Positions 48,051 to 61,000 of a DNA stretch of 64,000 nt are shown here, piece after piece. A model generated the notes under the pieces. The model saw nothing but the letters and a program-made list of their open reading frames with translations, did no database searches and was not told the DNA's origin. The DNA lies in NCBI RefSeq assembly GCF_932526225.1, contig NC_064043.1:11203821-11267820 (forward strand). The letters run 5' to 3'. The translations under genes and the position numbers were made by a program. This DNA is from Nematostella vectensis (Eukaryota > Cnidaria > Anthozoa > Actiniaria > Edwardsiidae). Position 1 is the first letter of the stretch; every line of letters starts with the position of its first letter.

Positions 48051-49064
48051 TACTTTATGCTTTGTACACTTTGTTAAAGGAAGCCCCGCAACCTACCCAT
48101 GATGCATTGCTTTGGTGGCCATTTTCTTTGCCAACAAAATTCAAAACATTTTGCAAAATCAAAAACTACTATATATTCTTCTACATTTACATCCCCTAAC
48201 TGTAAAAAGTGTAGAAAAGTTGGTAAAAGTGTCTTTATGTGAATTATTCTATACTTTTTCTTGATGAGAACAATAACAATGAGTAGGTTGCGGGGCTCCC
48301 TTTAATGAGTTAGCAGACATATCTATTAGTTGCCAATGGCCACCAATTTCCAGTCTTAAAAATCCACTTTGCTGTATTGATTACTTCTATTGAGCAAGAA
48401 GCAGTCATAGAGTCAACCTTAGGTGACAACAGTAATGAAAAAATTAGAAAATAATTACCTATTAAATTAATAATGAAATACACTTCAAAGCCACTACTGT
48501 AAGTAAGGCATTTAGCAGTAGTTCTTTGCTGTAAGCTATTTAAGAGAGGTTTCATTAGAACTTCGAGCAATCAACCCGCCAAAAATGTACCAAAATAATA
48601 TTAATAGTTTTACATATAGCTTTAGGTTATAACTATGGGCTTGCTCTGCCGTGAAAAAAAGGTTCAAAGTTTGAGAAATTATGTGAGAAATGCTATTGGT
48701 TTTAAATTGACACCGAAAATTAGAGAAAAACAGTGCTTTTTGGATAATTAAAACTAAATTTCATCAGCTTCAAATAAAGATGATGCCCATTGATAAAAAA
48801 ACTGCTCCATATTCTGTTGGAACTTGTCTTAACATTTTTTTTAAGTTTCAGTTTTATGACTAATCATCTCAATCAAGAGGCCAGCATCTATTATGGTGCA
48901 ACTTTTACACGATAGGGGTAGTACTTTAGCCGTAAATTCCCTTTTCTTTTTGTTTTTATTTATGACAAATTGCATAGATAGATATTGAATATTTGAGGTC
49001 TTTACCCCATTTAATGGTAAAATATAATTCATCTTTTTTTCAGGTGAAAAAGTAGTAAAATGTC

Positions 49065-52000
49065 ATGTCAGAAGCGTTGTCCAAAAACCAAAAACCACCA
49101 GATAATGTTTCATCGGAAGAAGCTGTAGATGACTGGACCGGGGTGCATGGAAGCCACAATATAGACTCACCATCTGAGACCAGGTTACCAACACTTGACC
49201 ATCTATCACGGCAGGCACCCTACAACAACTTGGACACCCAGGGAAGCCACAACATCGATAGAGAGTACAAGCCAAAAACAATGGAGTACACAACCAGAGA
49301 CATGGGTGAATTGTCTTATTCAGAAGATCAGGTTACATTAGCGATTAGTCAGGTAAGCTGGCTGGTTAATTTTGTGACAGGGTTGATAAACCTGAATCCA
49401 GGTCAATTGGTACTAGCATTGTAAAAATTTCGAAATTTGCATAATTGCAGATAATTGCCAACCACACCTTTGTAATTGTTTTTATTTTTAATATCAGAAG
49501 CTACATAATGTGCTATAATCTTAAAATAACGATCTAAAAACAAAGTTTAATACTTCACTTACTGTACCAAATTCAAATGAAAATATTGCATTGGCTTCCC
49601 CAAATCAGCCGATGGGAATGGATGATTTTTCGCACTTGGTACTTTGCTAGGATGACAAAATGGAAGCTGAAAGAGGCTATTTATGGAATGGAATGGGAGG
49701 AGTTAGGTGGAGACCTGCAAAATAAAAAGAAGTTGTCTGTAACAATTTTTGAGTGGTCAATGTCTTGTATGGCTTGTTGTATTTGAAACAAATTATTTTG
49801 TTTGATTGCTGGTGGATGCCTTAAAACATTCCTGAAAACTGTAAACTTTCTTCATCAAAAAGTAATGTTATGAGTTGCCCTATACTATAATAAAATAACT
49901 ATAAAAAGTGATAACCTTACTATTAGCACTGCAAATACATCAGTGTTATATTATATTTTAATTTATTATTCAAAAAAATGTGTGCTGATGTAATATCATT
50001 TTTTCTTGTTATCACATTTTACAGATAAGGAAAACTGCATTTAGTAGCCAGGAACAACTCTACCTGCTTCTTGTCTACAATGACCTGCAGGAGTGCTTCA
50101 ACATCTTGTGCTATGATTATAATACTTGGTCGCTAGAACAGCTAGAACAACTAGTTCTAACTAACCAACTCAGAAACGCTAACCCTCTAGGCTACAAACG
50201 CACCCAACCGAAGCTGCAAAATATTTTACAGCAGTCAACTATTACTGACTATCAGAGGATCATCAACTCGATGGTGAGTTGATAATTAGCTTCATATGAT
50301 TTATTATGAACACTTATTCCCCTATATTCTTTCAAGAACATTTGAAACTATGGGCAAGCGGTTCCAGAAACAGATTTTAATTTGTACATAATCTGGACTT
50401 TCTACAGAGAAATGGTGGTGCAAGGGTTATAGATGACACACTAGAACAAGAGTTGCTCATACAGACTGTATACATGTCACCTCCTAAATGAAGTTATTAA
50501 CAGCATTTTGATGCTTGCATAACTAGCTGAATAATTGCATTTGAAGAGCTTAAAATCTAGGAAAAGCGTAAAGGTGTTGTCTATGAATTCACATTGCATG
50601 ATCCAAAAAAGGGATATATTTTTTTTTCTTGGCACTGTAACAGCCCCCAACCCTTTTATAGTTTGGATTCCAGTAGGGGGATGATCATTCCTGGAATCAT
50701 GCAATGTGCCTTACATGTTTTGCATATAAGACTGCTAGGTAATTATTACCTTTTTTTATCAGGGTATTGAAGCAAATGCATACAGAGGGTTCTTGCTGAC
50801 ACATGGAATCAAGATAATTGAGCGGGAAGACATCATAGTTCGTACTAGAATCGCCCACAAAAGTTCATGTTGTGGAACTGTCTACAAAGCTGAATGGAGA
50901 AGACCAAATGGAACTACGGTAGTGAATGTTCATTTTTTCAGAGGTTGATGTAAAAGAGGTCTGGTTTAGGGTTACTACCCTATAAGTTGGTTGCAAGTAA
51001 ATGTTTTAAGTATTTTTTAGGTTACCTCAGGTAATTTTGTAAAGATTGTGCTCTACCTGTTATCTAGGTTGACGTATGTGTGAGGTATGCGGAAGACTTT
51101 GGACAAGAAGACCGATTTCTAGAAGAGGCAAAATGGCTGGCTAAATTGCACCATGAAAATATTCTACAGCTGTACGGGGTGGTGGTCTTTGGGCCATATG
51201 CACATTCAGTTGCATTGGTAAGGAGGCACTTCTTGTATAGATGATTTCATAATAAATGCATAGATGATTTAATAATATTGCCAGATGATTTCATAAAATA
51301 TATTTTATACGGTCATATAGGGCAAATATCATAATATTCATGGAATATGATGCAAATTATGTCATAACATATGATGCAAATGGTCTTTACAAATTGATAA
51401 TTTATTTCAATTTTTAATATGATTGGTCCCTTTCATTGAACCTTAGACGAGTACAAAATGGTCTAATCAGGTTTTCTGTGGTTGATAAGGGTTAAGATTT
51501 TGTGACATCATAGGAAACTTGTTTCAGATCTCAAGCATTCTCACACAGGCATGTATAGCCCACCCCTATCCCCTGGGGTCTTATTCAATTTTTACACATT
51601 TTCACAAAATGTGTAGAACATTAACTGTGCACTCTTTGGAACTAGAAGATTTGTGGACCAATGACATATTTTCTAGTTTTGTTAGGGGTGATGATGGGTA
51701 AATACGATTGTGAAGGGTAGGCTCTTTGGAATCTGCCTGAGTAAAGTTGCAACCTACACAGAAAAGCTGTTTTTTATTTGGTGGTAAATGTGCAGTGGTA
51801 GCAGCAAGTAACAGCACTTAATTGTTAATTGTCTTAATGTTCAGCTAGACACTCTTATCTTTTTGAACAGGTTCTAGAGTATGCTAATAGGGGAAGTTTG
51901 CTTGAGTGTTCTTCTCGTCAAGAAATCACAACAGTCCGAGCAGTCCATTCCATTGCCTGTCAAATTGCAGCTGCTCTGGTCTACTTGGAGGAAAATGGCT

Positions 52001-55000
52001 TTAAAGCATTCTTCATTGGACACCATTCTTTCTTTGTTTTTGATAACCAAAAAGTAAGTTCAGATTAATTAAAGTGCAGAGTAATATATAACCTGAACAT
52101 TGAAAGTGAAACAGATGTATGATATTAAAACAGATGTATGATTATAGGGCATTTTTCCTCACTTAATGTTTGTTTTTTTCTCTTTCTGTGATGGATGTTT
52201 TATTCTCCTTCAAGGAGTTTTCTTAATTTTTTTTTAGCATTTAAAAAAATGTTTTGTTTTGTGCTACACTCTTTTATTTATCATTTTTAATGTGTATTTA
52301 CAATAAAATTTATTTATACATGATTTCTTTGATTGAAGATCAAGTTTGGTGGCTTCCAAAGAAGCCTTCTCAATTTTGATACAAGGTAACTAGCTAGGGG
52401 TGCAAACAAGGGATACCCCCCATCCCCGTCTATAGCAGCACTCCCTCAAGATGCCAAATCATTATTTTCTAATTGACAGATTGTAGCATACTCTTGCATA
52501 ATTCCTATACCCACATAACTCTCCCCTCTGCAAATCCTGGCTACACAACCATAAAAAGGTGCACAGCTAGGAGGGGAGGGGAAGGGGAATGTAGGCTGAC
52601 ACCACCTTGGCTGCAATAAAGATAACAGTTTTTTCCATATGATACCTTTGACGGTGTATTCCCTCCCCCCCCCCCCCACCTTAAAAAAATAAAAAATACA
52701 TTACCTGTCATTGAATGCTGGTTTATATGAATTTTAATGTACAAATATAAATTAAATCTTGTGTCTAAAATATACCAAAAACTGGAAATCGACTCTGCCT
52801 TATTATTATTACTAGGCAGGGTCGATTTCCAGCTTTTGGTGTATTGTATTCATTGTTCTGGTACGAGATCGCGACAGTTTGGGCTTTTTGATTCTATTAA
52901 ATCTTGTGTCTGATATACCTTCCTCACCAGTGAGAAATCAACATCTGCTGTTTACCGCTATGGCCACCTGTTACTGGACTTGTTCCAGAACCTGCCAACT
53001 TTACAAAGAAGCTATAAACTGGTATGTCTAGTGATTTGGAATTTTGGGTAAGGTTTATTTAAGCAGTGGACTTGTATTTAACACTGTAAAATGGACACAT
53101 TTGTGAATGTAAAATTCACATTGTTGAAATTATCACTTGTTTTCGCTTAATTATTTAATAACAATTAAAATCACAACAACAAGAGCAACAGCAATAAGAA
53201 CAACAAAAACAATAACAACAGCAACAAAACAACAACATATAACAATATTGATAATACATTTGTATTGCACAGATCACAGAATAAAATTTTCGTATGCACA
53301 CAACACTTTCTAGTGAGCCATGGCTCATCAGTGATTGTGGCAGTGTGTTAGCCGTTGTTAGCCAGGGGGTGACTGGCCCCTTAACTCCCTCTACCTATTC
53401 TGAGTACATTAAAAAGTGTTTTCAAGTATTTCCCTAGTGATTTTAATAATGTGTTTTTGTCTAGTTTGGCCAGGACTGGCAACAATTTGATGCCCCAAAA
53501 AAGATAGTAGAAGTCTGCCAAATCTGTATATCTCCTGTGGATAACAAGCAGATGTCCATTAAAGAAGTTCTTCTTATGCTGGAGCAGGTATCCAACCTAC
53601 TCTTCTACTGTACAAGCTCATTACCCTTACCTCGGGTGCAGTAATTTTCTTTTCTCTAGCTGATACATTAATCAATTGACTTCTGGCTATTTTTTTAGCT
53701 GAATTTCAAAAAAAAAAAAAAAAAGACCAAAAACAGATACCCCCTCCACCGTTTTTACAGCCCGTCAAAGTCAAACACCACTGCACCTAGTCAGCGGTAT
53801 CCTATCTTTCCAACAGTGCTTTGCGGTCCAGTGTATGCTGATCTCTCTCCCTTGTGTGGTAATTTGAGTGTTTTGTTGAGAGGGTCGATTCTGTTGTTTT
53901 TGCTTGTCCGTTCGAAATGTGTCAAAGAACCTGAGCTATTATTTGGCTGAAAAGTAGTTGCTATCACCTTGGTTGGATGCATAACTTCAAAGACCATTTA
54001 TCCGATGCCTGAGTATTGTTGTGTGTTTTTTTTTTTGTGCATCATTTTTTAGGGGTTGTGGGCACTTCTCCAGGCTGGTACAGGCTGGTTGAGGTGTCAA
54101 GCTCCTATTATCCCTCACCCTGGAAGTATTGTTATCAATCTTGCTTCACTGATACCATAAGTTTTTAAACCCCTCACCCCACCATAGAAGGGCAGTAATC
54201 ATCCTTGCCTCAATAATACTATAAGCTCTTAAAACCCCTCACCCCACCCCAGAAGGGCAACCACCAACCTTGCCTCAGTAATACCATAAGTTGTTATAAC
54301 CCTTCCCCCACCCTTGAAGGAAAGTAATCGACCATACGCTTTTATTACGCTTTTCCTCACCCGGAGAAGATAGTAATCGAATAAGACTTAGCTCTTCTTT
54401 GCTATCGTTCTTATAAGTAACGGTGTCTTGTTTCAGATCAAATTCACAGTACTGACCGTCAAAGAAGATTACACATCTCACACGCCAATTGAAATGAATC
54501 TCAAGAAAGGAGAAGAGATAACGGTTTTATCTGAAGATCCATCTTGGTATTGTATGAAATAATATAAGATAATTATAAAGTAATTGTTCTAGGCTAGCCA
54601 AAGAAGAAGACAATGCGAGCATAAGTGGTGGGGAGTCCTGCACAAAGTAGAATTAGATAACTAGATAGATAAACACCGTGGAGATAGAGCGTTGATATAT
54701 TACGTCAATATATTTATATTTAATATATTTTATGTGATTTTATATAAATTGGTGGGGAAAAAAGATTCAAAATAAGCATTTGATTCTGGTGCTTATTTTT
54801 GTTAAACAGTTTTTCCTGCGATTTAAAATGCGATTTAACCTATTCACTACTGAGTACTTTTGAACAAAATTGTAAGAAAAACAGACTGAACCTCTCCCCC
54901 CCCCCCCCCCCCCCCTTCAATTTCAAGTTCCACAATACCGGTCAAGTTAAGCTACCGCTGACCAAAGACTTTATGTTTTGAAGTTTCCAACATGCACTGC

Positions 55001-58000
55001 GGTGTCTCTTCTGTCTAACGACGGCACTGTTACAGCCTGTTGGTGACACAGTTTTGCTTGTGATTTGCTTAAAAATTACAGCTTTTTCACATCTGGAGAG
55101 TGCCCTAGGGCATCATTCAGTTTATGGGGCATAATAAATGCTGTGTGTTTGCACGCTAAGGTTGATTTAATTTCATAATTTCTTGTTTGTGTTTTACTGA
55201 GCGAGAAAGCAAATTCATAGTGTATGGCCTCATAATCTCCAATGTGGAACATTTTTGCCGCCACCCAACCGTATTCAAAAATAGTTTTCTGGCTTATTCT
55301 AGGTTCCTTTGACCTGGAAGCTGTCTTGTTTGGCTTTGGGGCAAAGATACTTCTATATCAAAACTGTTATGCGTTGCAAATTTCGGTTGCAAATGCGTTT
55401 TTTGTTTGTGGTCCAGGGTTATTCAGTTTTCTGAAGTATTCGGGTTTTTTTGTGGTTCAGGTTTTTCAGTTTTCTCTATTTCGTTTAGGGTTATTTAGTT
55501 TTCTGGAGTTTTCGTTTTTTATGGTAAGGGTTATTCAGTTTTCTGAAGTTTTCGTTTTTTTATGGTAAGGGTTATTCAGTTTTCTGAAGTTTTCGTTTTT
55601 TATGGTAAGGGTTGTTCAGTTTTCTGAAATTTTTGTTTTTTGTGGTTTAGGGTTATTCAGTTTACTGAAGTTTTCGTTTTTTATGGTAAGGGTTATCCAG
55701 TTTTATGAAATTTTTGTTTTTTGTGGTTTAGGGTTATTCAGTTTACTGAAGTTTTCGTTTTTTATGGTAAGGGTTATTAAGTTTTCTGAAGTTTTCGTTT
55801 TTTATGGTAAGGGTTATTCAGTTTTCTGAAGTTTTCGTTTTTTATGGTAAGGGTTGTTCAGTTTTCTGAAGTTTTCGTTTTTTATGGCAAGGGTTGTTCA
55901 GTTTTCTGAAGTTTTCGTTTTTTATGGTAAGGGTTGTTCAGTTTTCTGAAGTTTTCGTTTTTTATGGTAAGGTTTATTCAGTTTTCTGAAGTTTTCGTTT
56001 TTTATGGCAAGGGTTATTCAGTTTTCTGAAGTTTTCGTTTTTTATGGTAAGGGTTATTCAGTTTTCTGAAGTTTTCGTTTTTTATGGTAAGGGTTATTCA
56101 GTTTTCTGAAGTTTTCGTTTTTTATGGTAAGGGTTTTTCAGTTTTCTAAAGTTTTTGTTTTTTATGGTAAGGGTTGTTCAGTTTTCTGAAGTTTTCGTTT
56201 TTTATGGTAAGGGTTGTTCAGTTTTCTGAAGTTTTCGTTTTTTATGGTAAAGGTTATTCAGTTTTCTGAAGTTTTCGTTTTTTATGGTAAGGGTTGTTCA
56301 GTTTGCTGAAGTTTTCGTTTTTTATGGTAAGGGTTATTCAGTTTACTGAAGTTTTCGTTTTTTATGGTAAGGGTTATTAAGTTTTCTGAAGTTTTCGTTT
56401 TTTATGGTAAGGGTTATTCAGTTTTCTGAAGTTTTCGTTTTTTATGGTAAGGGTTGTTCAGTTTTCTGAAGTTTTCGTTTTTTATGGCAAGGGTTGTTCA
56501 GTTTTCTGAAGTTTTCGTTTTTTATGGTAAGGGTTGTTCAGTTTTCTGAAGTTTTCGTTTTTTATGGTAAGGTTTATTCAGTTTTCTGAAGTTTTCGTTT
56601 TTTATGGCAAGGGTTATTCAGTTTTCTGAAGTTTTCGTTTTTTATGGTAAGGGTTATTCAGTTTTCTGAAGTTTTCGTTTTTTATGGTAAGGATTATTCA
56701 GTTTTCTGAAGTTTTCGTTTTTTATGGTAAGGGTTTTTCAGTTTTCTAAAGTTTTTGTTTTTTATGGTAAGGGTTGTTCAGTTTTCTGAAGTTTTCGTTT
56801 TTTATGGTAAGGGTTGTTCAGTTTTCTGAAGTTTTCGTTTTTTATGGTAAAGGTTATTCAGTTTTCTGAAGTTTTCGTTTTTTATGGTAAGGGTTGTTCA
56901 GTTTGCTGAAGTTTTCGTTTTTTATGGTAAGGGTTATTCAGTTTACTGAAGTTTTCGTTTTTTATGGTAAGGGTTATTCAGTTTTCTGAAGTTTTCGTTT
57001 TTTATGGCAAGGGTTATTCAGTTTTCTGAAGTTTTCGTTTTTTATGGTAAGGGTTATTCAGTTTACTGAAGTTTTCGTTTTTTATGGTAAGGGTTGTCCA
57101 GTTTTATAAAATGTTTGTTTTTTATGGTAAGGGTTGTTCAGTTTTCTGAAGTTTTCGTTTTTTATGGTAAGGGTTGTTCAATTTTCTGAAGTTTTCGGTT
57201 TTTTGGGTTCAGGTTCATTGAGGCAGTCAGCGTGGATGTGGACACCGCGGTTTCTTCTGTAGCGGATCTGTGGGTTGGGCAGAAGAACGATGGGACCTTT
57301 GGGTGCTTTCATACAAGCCACACACAAACCACGGATAAACTTCCAAGTAGCATACAAGACGATCGGGGTAAGCAGCTAAAAAAACTACCCTTGTGTGATA
57401 AAAAAAATTTGCTCCAAGACTAGCATTCAAGCTGACAACATCGTCGTTTTCTTAGTCCCTGCGGAAATCTTGGCGCGAGGGCCTGAGGCTGAGCATGCGT
57501 ACCGAAACGCGCTGCTGGAAGGCAAGGTCCAGGTGTATCGCGGGCGAATCATGCTGATTGGTCAAGATCGCGCGGGAAAGACGAGTCTGAAAAAGTCTCT
57601 GCTCGGAATTCCATTTGACCCAGGTGAAGTTAGCACCGAGGGAATCGAGGTGGATCCATCTACATTTGAGGTGGATGTCGAGCAAGTCAGCCGCTGGCAA
57701 CGGTTATGTGACAGTGATAAAGCTGGAAATTCAAACAACCAATCAGTACGCGCGCTCGCTAGGCTGATTGCTGAAGAGTTATTCCGGGGCCAGGCATCCC
57801 AAGACATGCCCGATGTTAAGGCTATCGCCAGTTTAGCTCAACGGCAAGATTTAGCAGATGCATCACTTGTAGAAACGGTAATTAACGGGCTTGGTTATGT
57901 GGTTGGCTATTGACTTAAAGTAAAGGGCCTTGGCTATGGTGCAGTGGGCTATTGACCTTTTTAGGGGACTGCGGGATCGACCTTATGTTATGGACCTATG

Positions 58001-61000
58001 CTATGTTAGGCTGGGCTATTAGCTTCTTGTTAGGGGACTGTGCTATGCTAGGCTGGGTTATTGAACTTTTGTAAAGGGACTGTGCTATTGACCTTTTGTA
58101 GGAACCTTTGCTATTTAAGCCTTGCTAATGACCTCTTGTTAGGGGACTGTGCTATGCTAGGCTTGGCTATTGACCTCTTGTTAGTGGTCTATGCTATTCT
58201 AGGCTTTTCTATTGACCTCTTGTCGGTGGACTGGGCTATGCTACAGAATGGGCTATTCGCTTCTTGGTAAGGTTTGTGCATGCTGGAGCGAGATATTGCT
58301 TTCTTGTTAGGGCCCTGACCTATGCGGTGGTTGGTTACTGGCGTCTGGTAAGGGGGTTACCCCATCACTGCTTCATTCTGATTGGAAGCCATTGACTAAG
58401 AGCCAGTTCGGGCTGGAAGATTAATTGCTAAACAGCCTCTGTCAGCGGGTCAGTACGCAGCTCTTACAAGCTGCAATTTGATTGGGCAAATGAACAATAT
58501 CCGCACCTCGAGGGTCAGTACGCAGCTCTTACAAGCTGCAATTTGATTGGGCAAATGAACAGTATCCGCACCTCGACACAAAGAACGAGAAGAATAGAGA
58601 CAAAAGATCTCCTTTGTAGAACAAAGATAATAGGAGACAAAGCAGCTGCTTACTTACTCCTGTCAGCCGCAATTTAGTCATCCTAGCAAAGTACCAAGTG
58701 TAAAAAAAGTATCCATTTCCATCTGCTGATTTGGGGAAGCCAATGCTTTATTTTCGATGGTTAATAAAGTAATAAACCTTGTTTTTAGATGGTTATTTCG
58801 AGATTTTAAAGCATACACCTTCCATTATTGAATGGAAACAAAAACAAAGGCTTGGCTACGGTGGTGTGGGCGGTTCTAGTTTAGGCTCTGGTCCCTTTAC
58901 TGGGTCGCCTATGGTCTTTTTTTTAAATCAAGCTAATAGTTACGAATGCTGCCTTCTGATTGATTGCTGAAAAGTGCTATACATGGCTGGACGGTGTGGT
59001 AGAGACTAAAGTCTGAGTATTGAACATTTCTCTCGACAGGTGACGACGTCCGTGGAACAATTATCGATTGAAAGTGATGATCCCATCGACTCAACCGTCC
59101 CAAATGTTGAAGAACACTCTTTTATTACAGAAACAGAAACCATTGCTTTAAAACTTTCCTTGCCAGAGGAATTAGTCGCCCTCGTCTCACAAGAATTAGG
59201 CTCTTTATTAGCAAAAAAGAATGGCGATCATATGGAGACTCGAAAGGAGACCGTCCTGGACGTGTGGGACTTTGCAGGACAACACTTGTACTATGCCACG
59301 CATCCCGTGTTCTTTTCGTCCAGAGCTGTCTACGTCCTCACGCACAACTTGAGCAAGAACCTGAACGAGAGGGCGGAGCCTTGCATGCGACAGGGCGTGG
59401 CTGATATCAAGCTGGACAACGCGAACAATGAGACGAACCTGGAGAACCTGATCTCGTGGCTGGTAACGGTCCACTGCATCCAGAGCCTGGAGGAGCGAGA
59501 TGAAGAGGCCGAGCTGCTTTCAGACAAGACAGGCACAACTCGCGCCACTAAAACAAAGTATCTGCGCCCGCCTGTAATCATAGTCGGCACACACGCTGAC
59601 CAACCGTGCGTTCCAGTCAAGCAGGCGCACGCGCTCCTGGCCGAAGAAATTTGTGGTAAGACATATGACGAGCACGTGATTCGGCCGTTCTTTTCGGTAG
59701 ACAATACCAAGTCGTCAGATGACCAGGGAATACAGGATCTAAAAACTAAGATCGCTCATGTGCTGGAGTCAGAGCCGTACATGGGAGAGACGCTACCCGC
59801 CAAGTGGTTCAATTTCGAGAAGGCCATAGCTGAGCAGATAGAGCGCAATGTGTACTTCTTACCGCTGAGCGAAGTGCGGCGTATCGCGCAAACCGAGTGC
59901 TTTATCATAGACGACCAAGAGGTTAACACCATGCTGAACTTCTACCACGATCTGCGGGTGATCGTCAAGCACGCGGGCACGGTAGTGCTGCAGAGTCAGT
60001 GGCTGATTAATCTGTTCAAGAAGTTGATCACAGTACGCACCTTTGACCACATGGTAAGATGTCAATTTAAATAAATTGATACTCATTTTAAGACTATAGA
60101 TACTTCTAGATACTCAGAAAATGGTTCATTAAGACTCTGGTAGCGACTAGTGTTTCTATTTGACGTCCTAAACTTTATCTTTGAAGTGTAGTTCTTTCTC
60201 TTTTCTTTTTATCTGCTTATTGATATATATTATAGCTTCTTCTTTCTTTTAAGTCTTTTTAGCGTGTTTTGTGTTAAATTAAATGTAAATAAGTAAATGT
60301 TACATATATTAACAAATAAATCTCGAGCGTAACCTTTTTGAATCTGAATTATCAAAGATTTTTGCTACCGCAGGATCCTATGCACGCAAAGTACTGGAAG
60401 ACCCTGGAGAAGACGGGAACCCTGCACCAGTCTCTGATAGATCACGTGTTTGGCGAGATTGTCCCTGGTAACAGCCAGGCGCAGCAGGATCTTTTATCCA
60501 TGATGGAACGTTACGGTTTGATTGCCAGGCTTAACGCACCAGATGAAAACAGCCAGCAATCCGTGCAGTACTTCGTCCCGGCTCAACTCACCTCCTCACC
60601 CGAGTCTCTGACTAAAGCTTGTCCTAAAGATGGGGACCCCTGTCCTCTGCTCATCCACTTTCCGGACGGCTTTGTCCCACATGGCTTGTTCCCGCAGCTG
60701 GTGTCTCGTCTCATCGTCAAGTTTTCGGAGCTCGGGTTCTCACACAAGCCGAAGCTGCACCGTAATGGCGCCCGGTTCTTTATCGGCCCCAGCCGAGACT
60801 TTGACTTGTATCTCGTGTGCTGCAAACGGTACGTCAAGGCCACACTCACGGCGGGAACCCCCACGGCTTGGCAAGCATGCAACGTAGGCTTACCGAAACA
60901 AGTGCGCATGCTCCTTGAGGACGCGCTTAGTGAGCTGTCACGTGAGTGGGACTGGCTCGAGCGCATGAGCACTGAGTTGTGCGTGCTGTGTTGCGCATGC

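Larger units (their letters stand above)
45019..49064. promoter_or_regulatory. Divergent spacer between RocoA and RocoB with candidate 5' exons
   Basis: Both coding starts sit just after splice acceptors (TTGTTTCAG 13 bp before RocoA ATG; TTTTTTTCAG at 49043 before RocoB ATG), so each gene should have a non-coding first exon in this 4-kb gap. On the minus strand, CTCCAAG|GTGAGC at 46021/46020 is a good donor for a RocoA 5' exon. That exon would contain a 17-codon upstream ORF (46090-46037, MEGREREMID start). On the plus strand ATGGCGTCTGTGTC at 46095 reaches a GTATCC donor at 46119. RocoB also has an out-of-frame ATG at 49060. TSS positions are unknown. Repeats fill much of 47.2-48.3 kb. Confidence 0.4.

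Noticed and set aside
55400..57212. Regular array considered as CRISPR-like
   Set aside because: Units are contiguous with no unique spacers, and the context is an animal intron.
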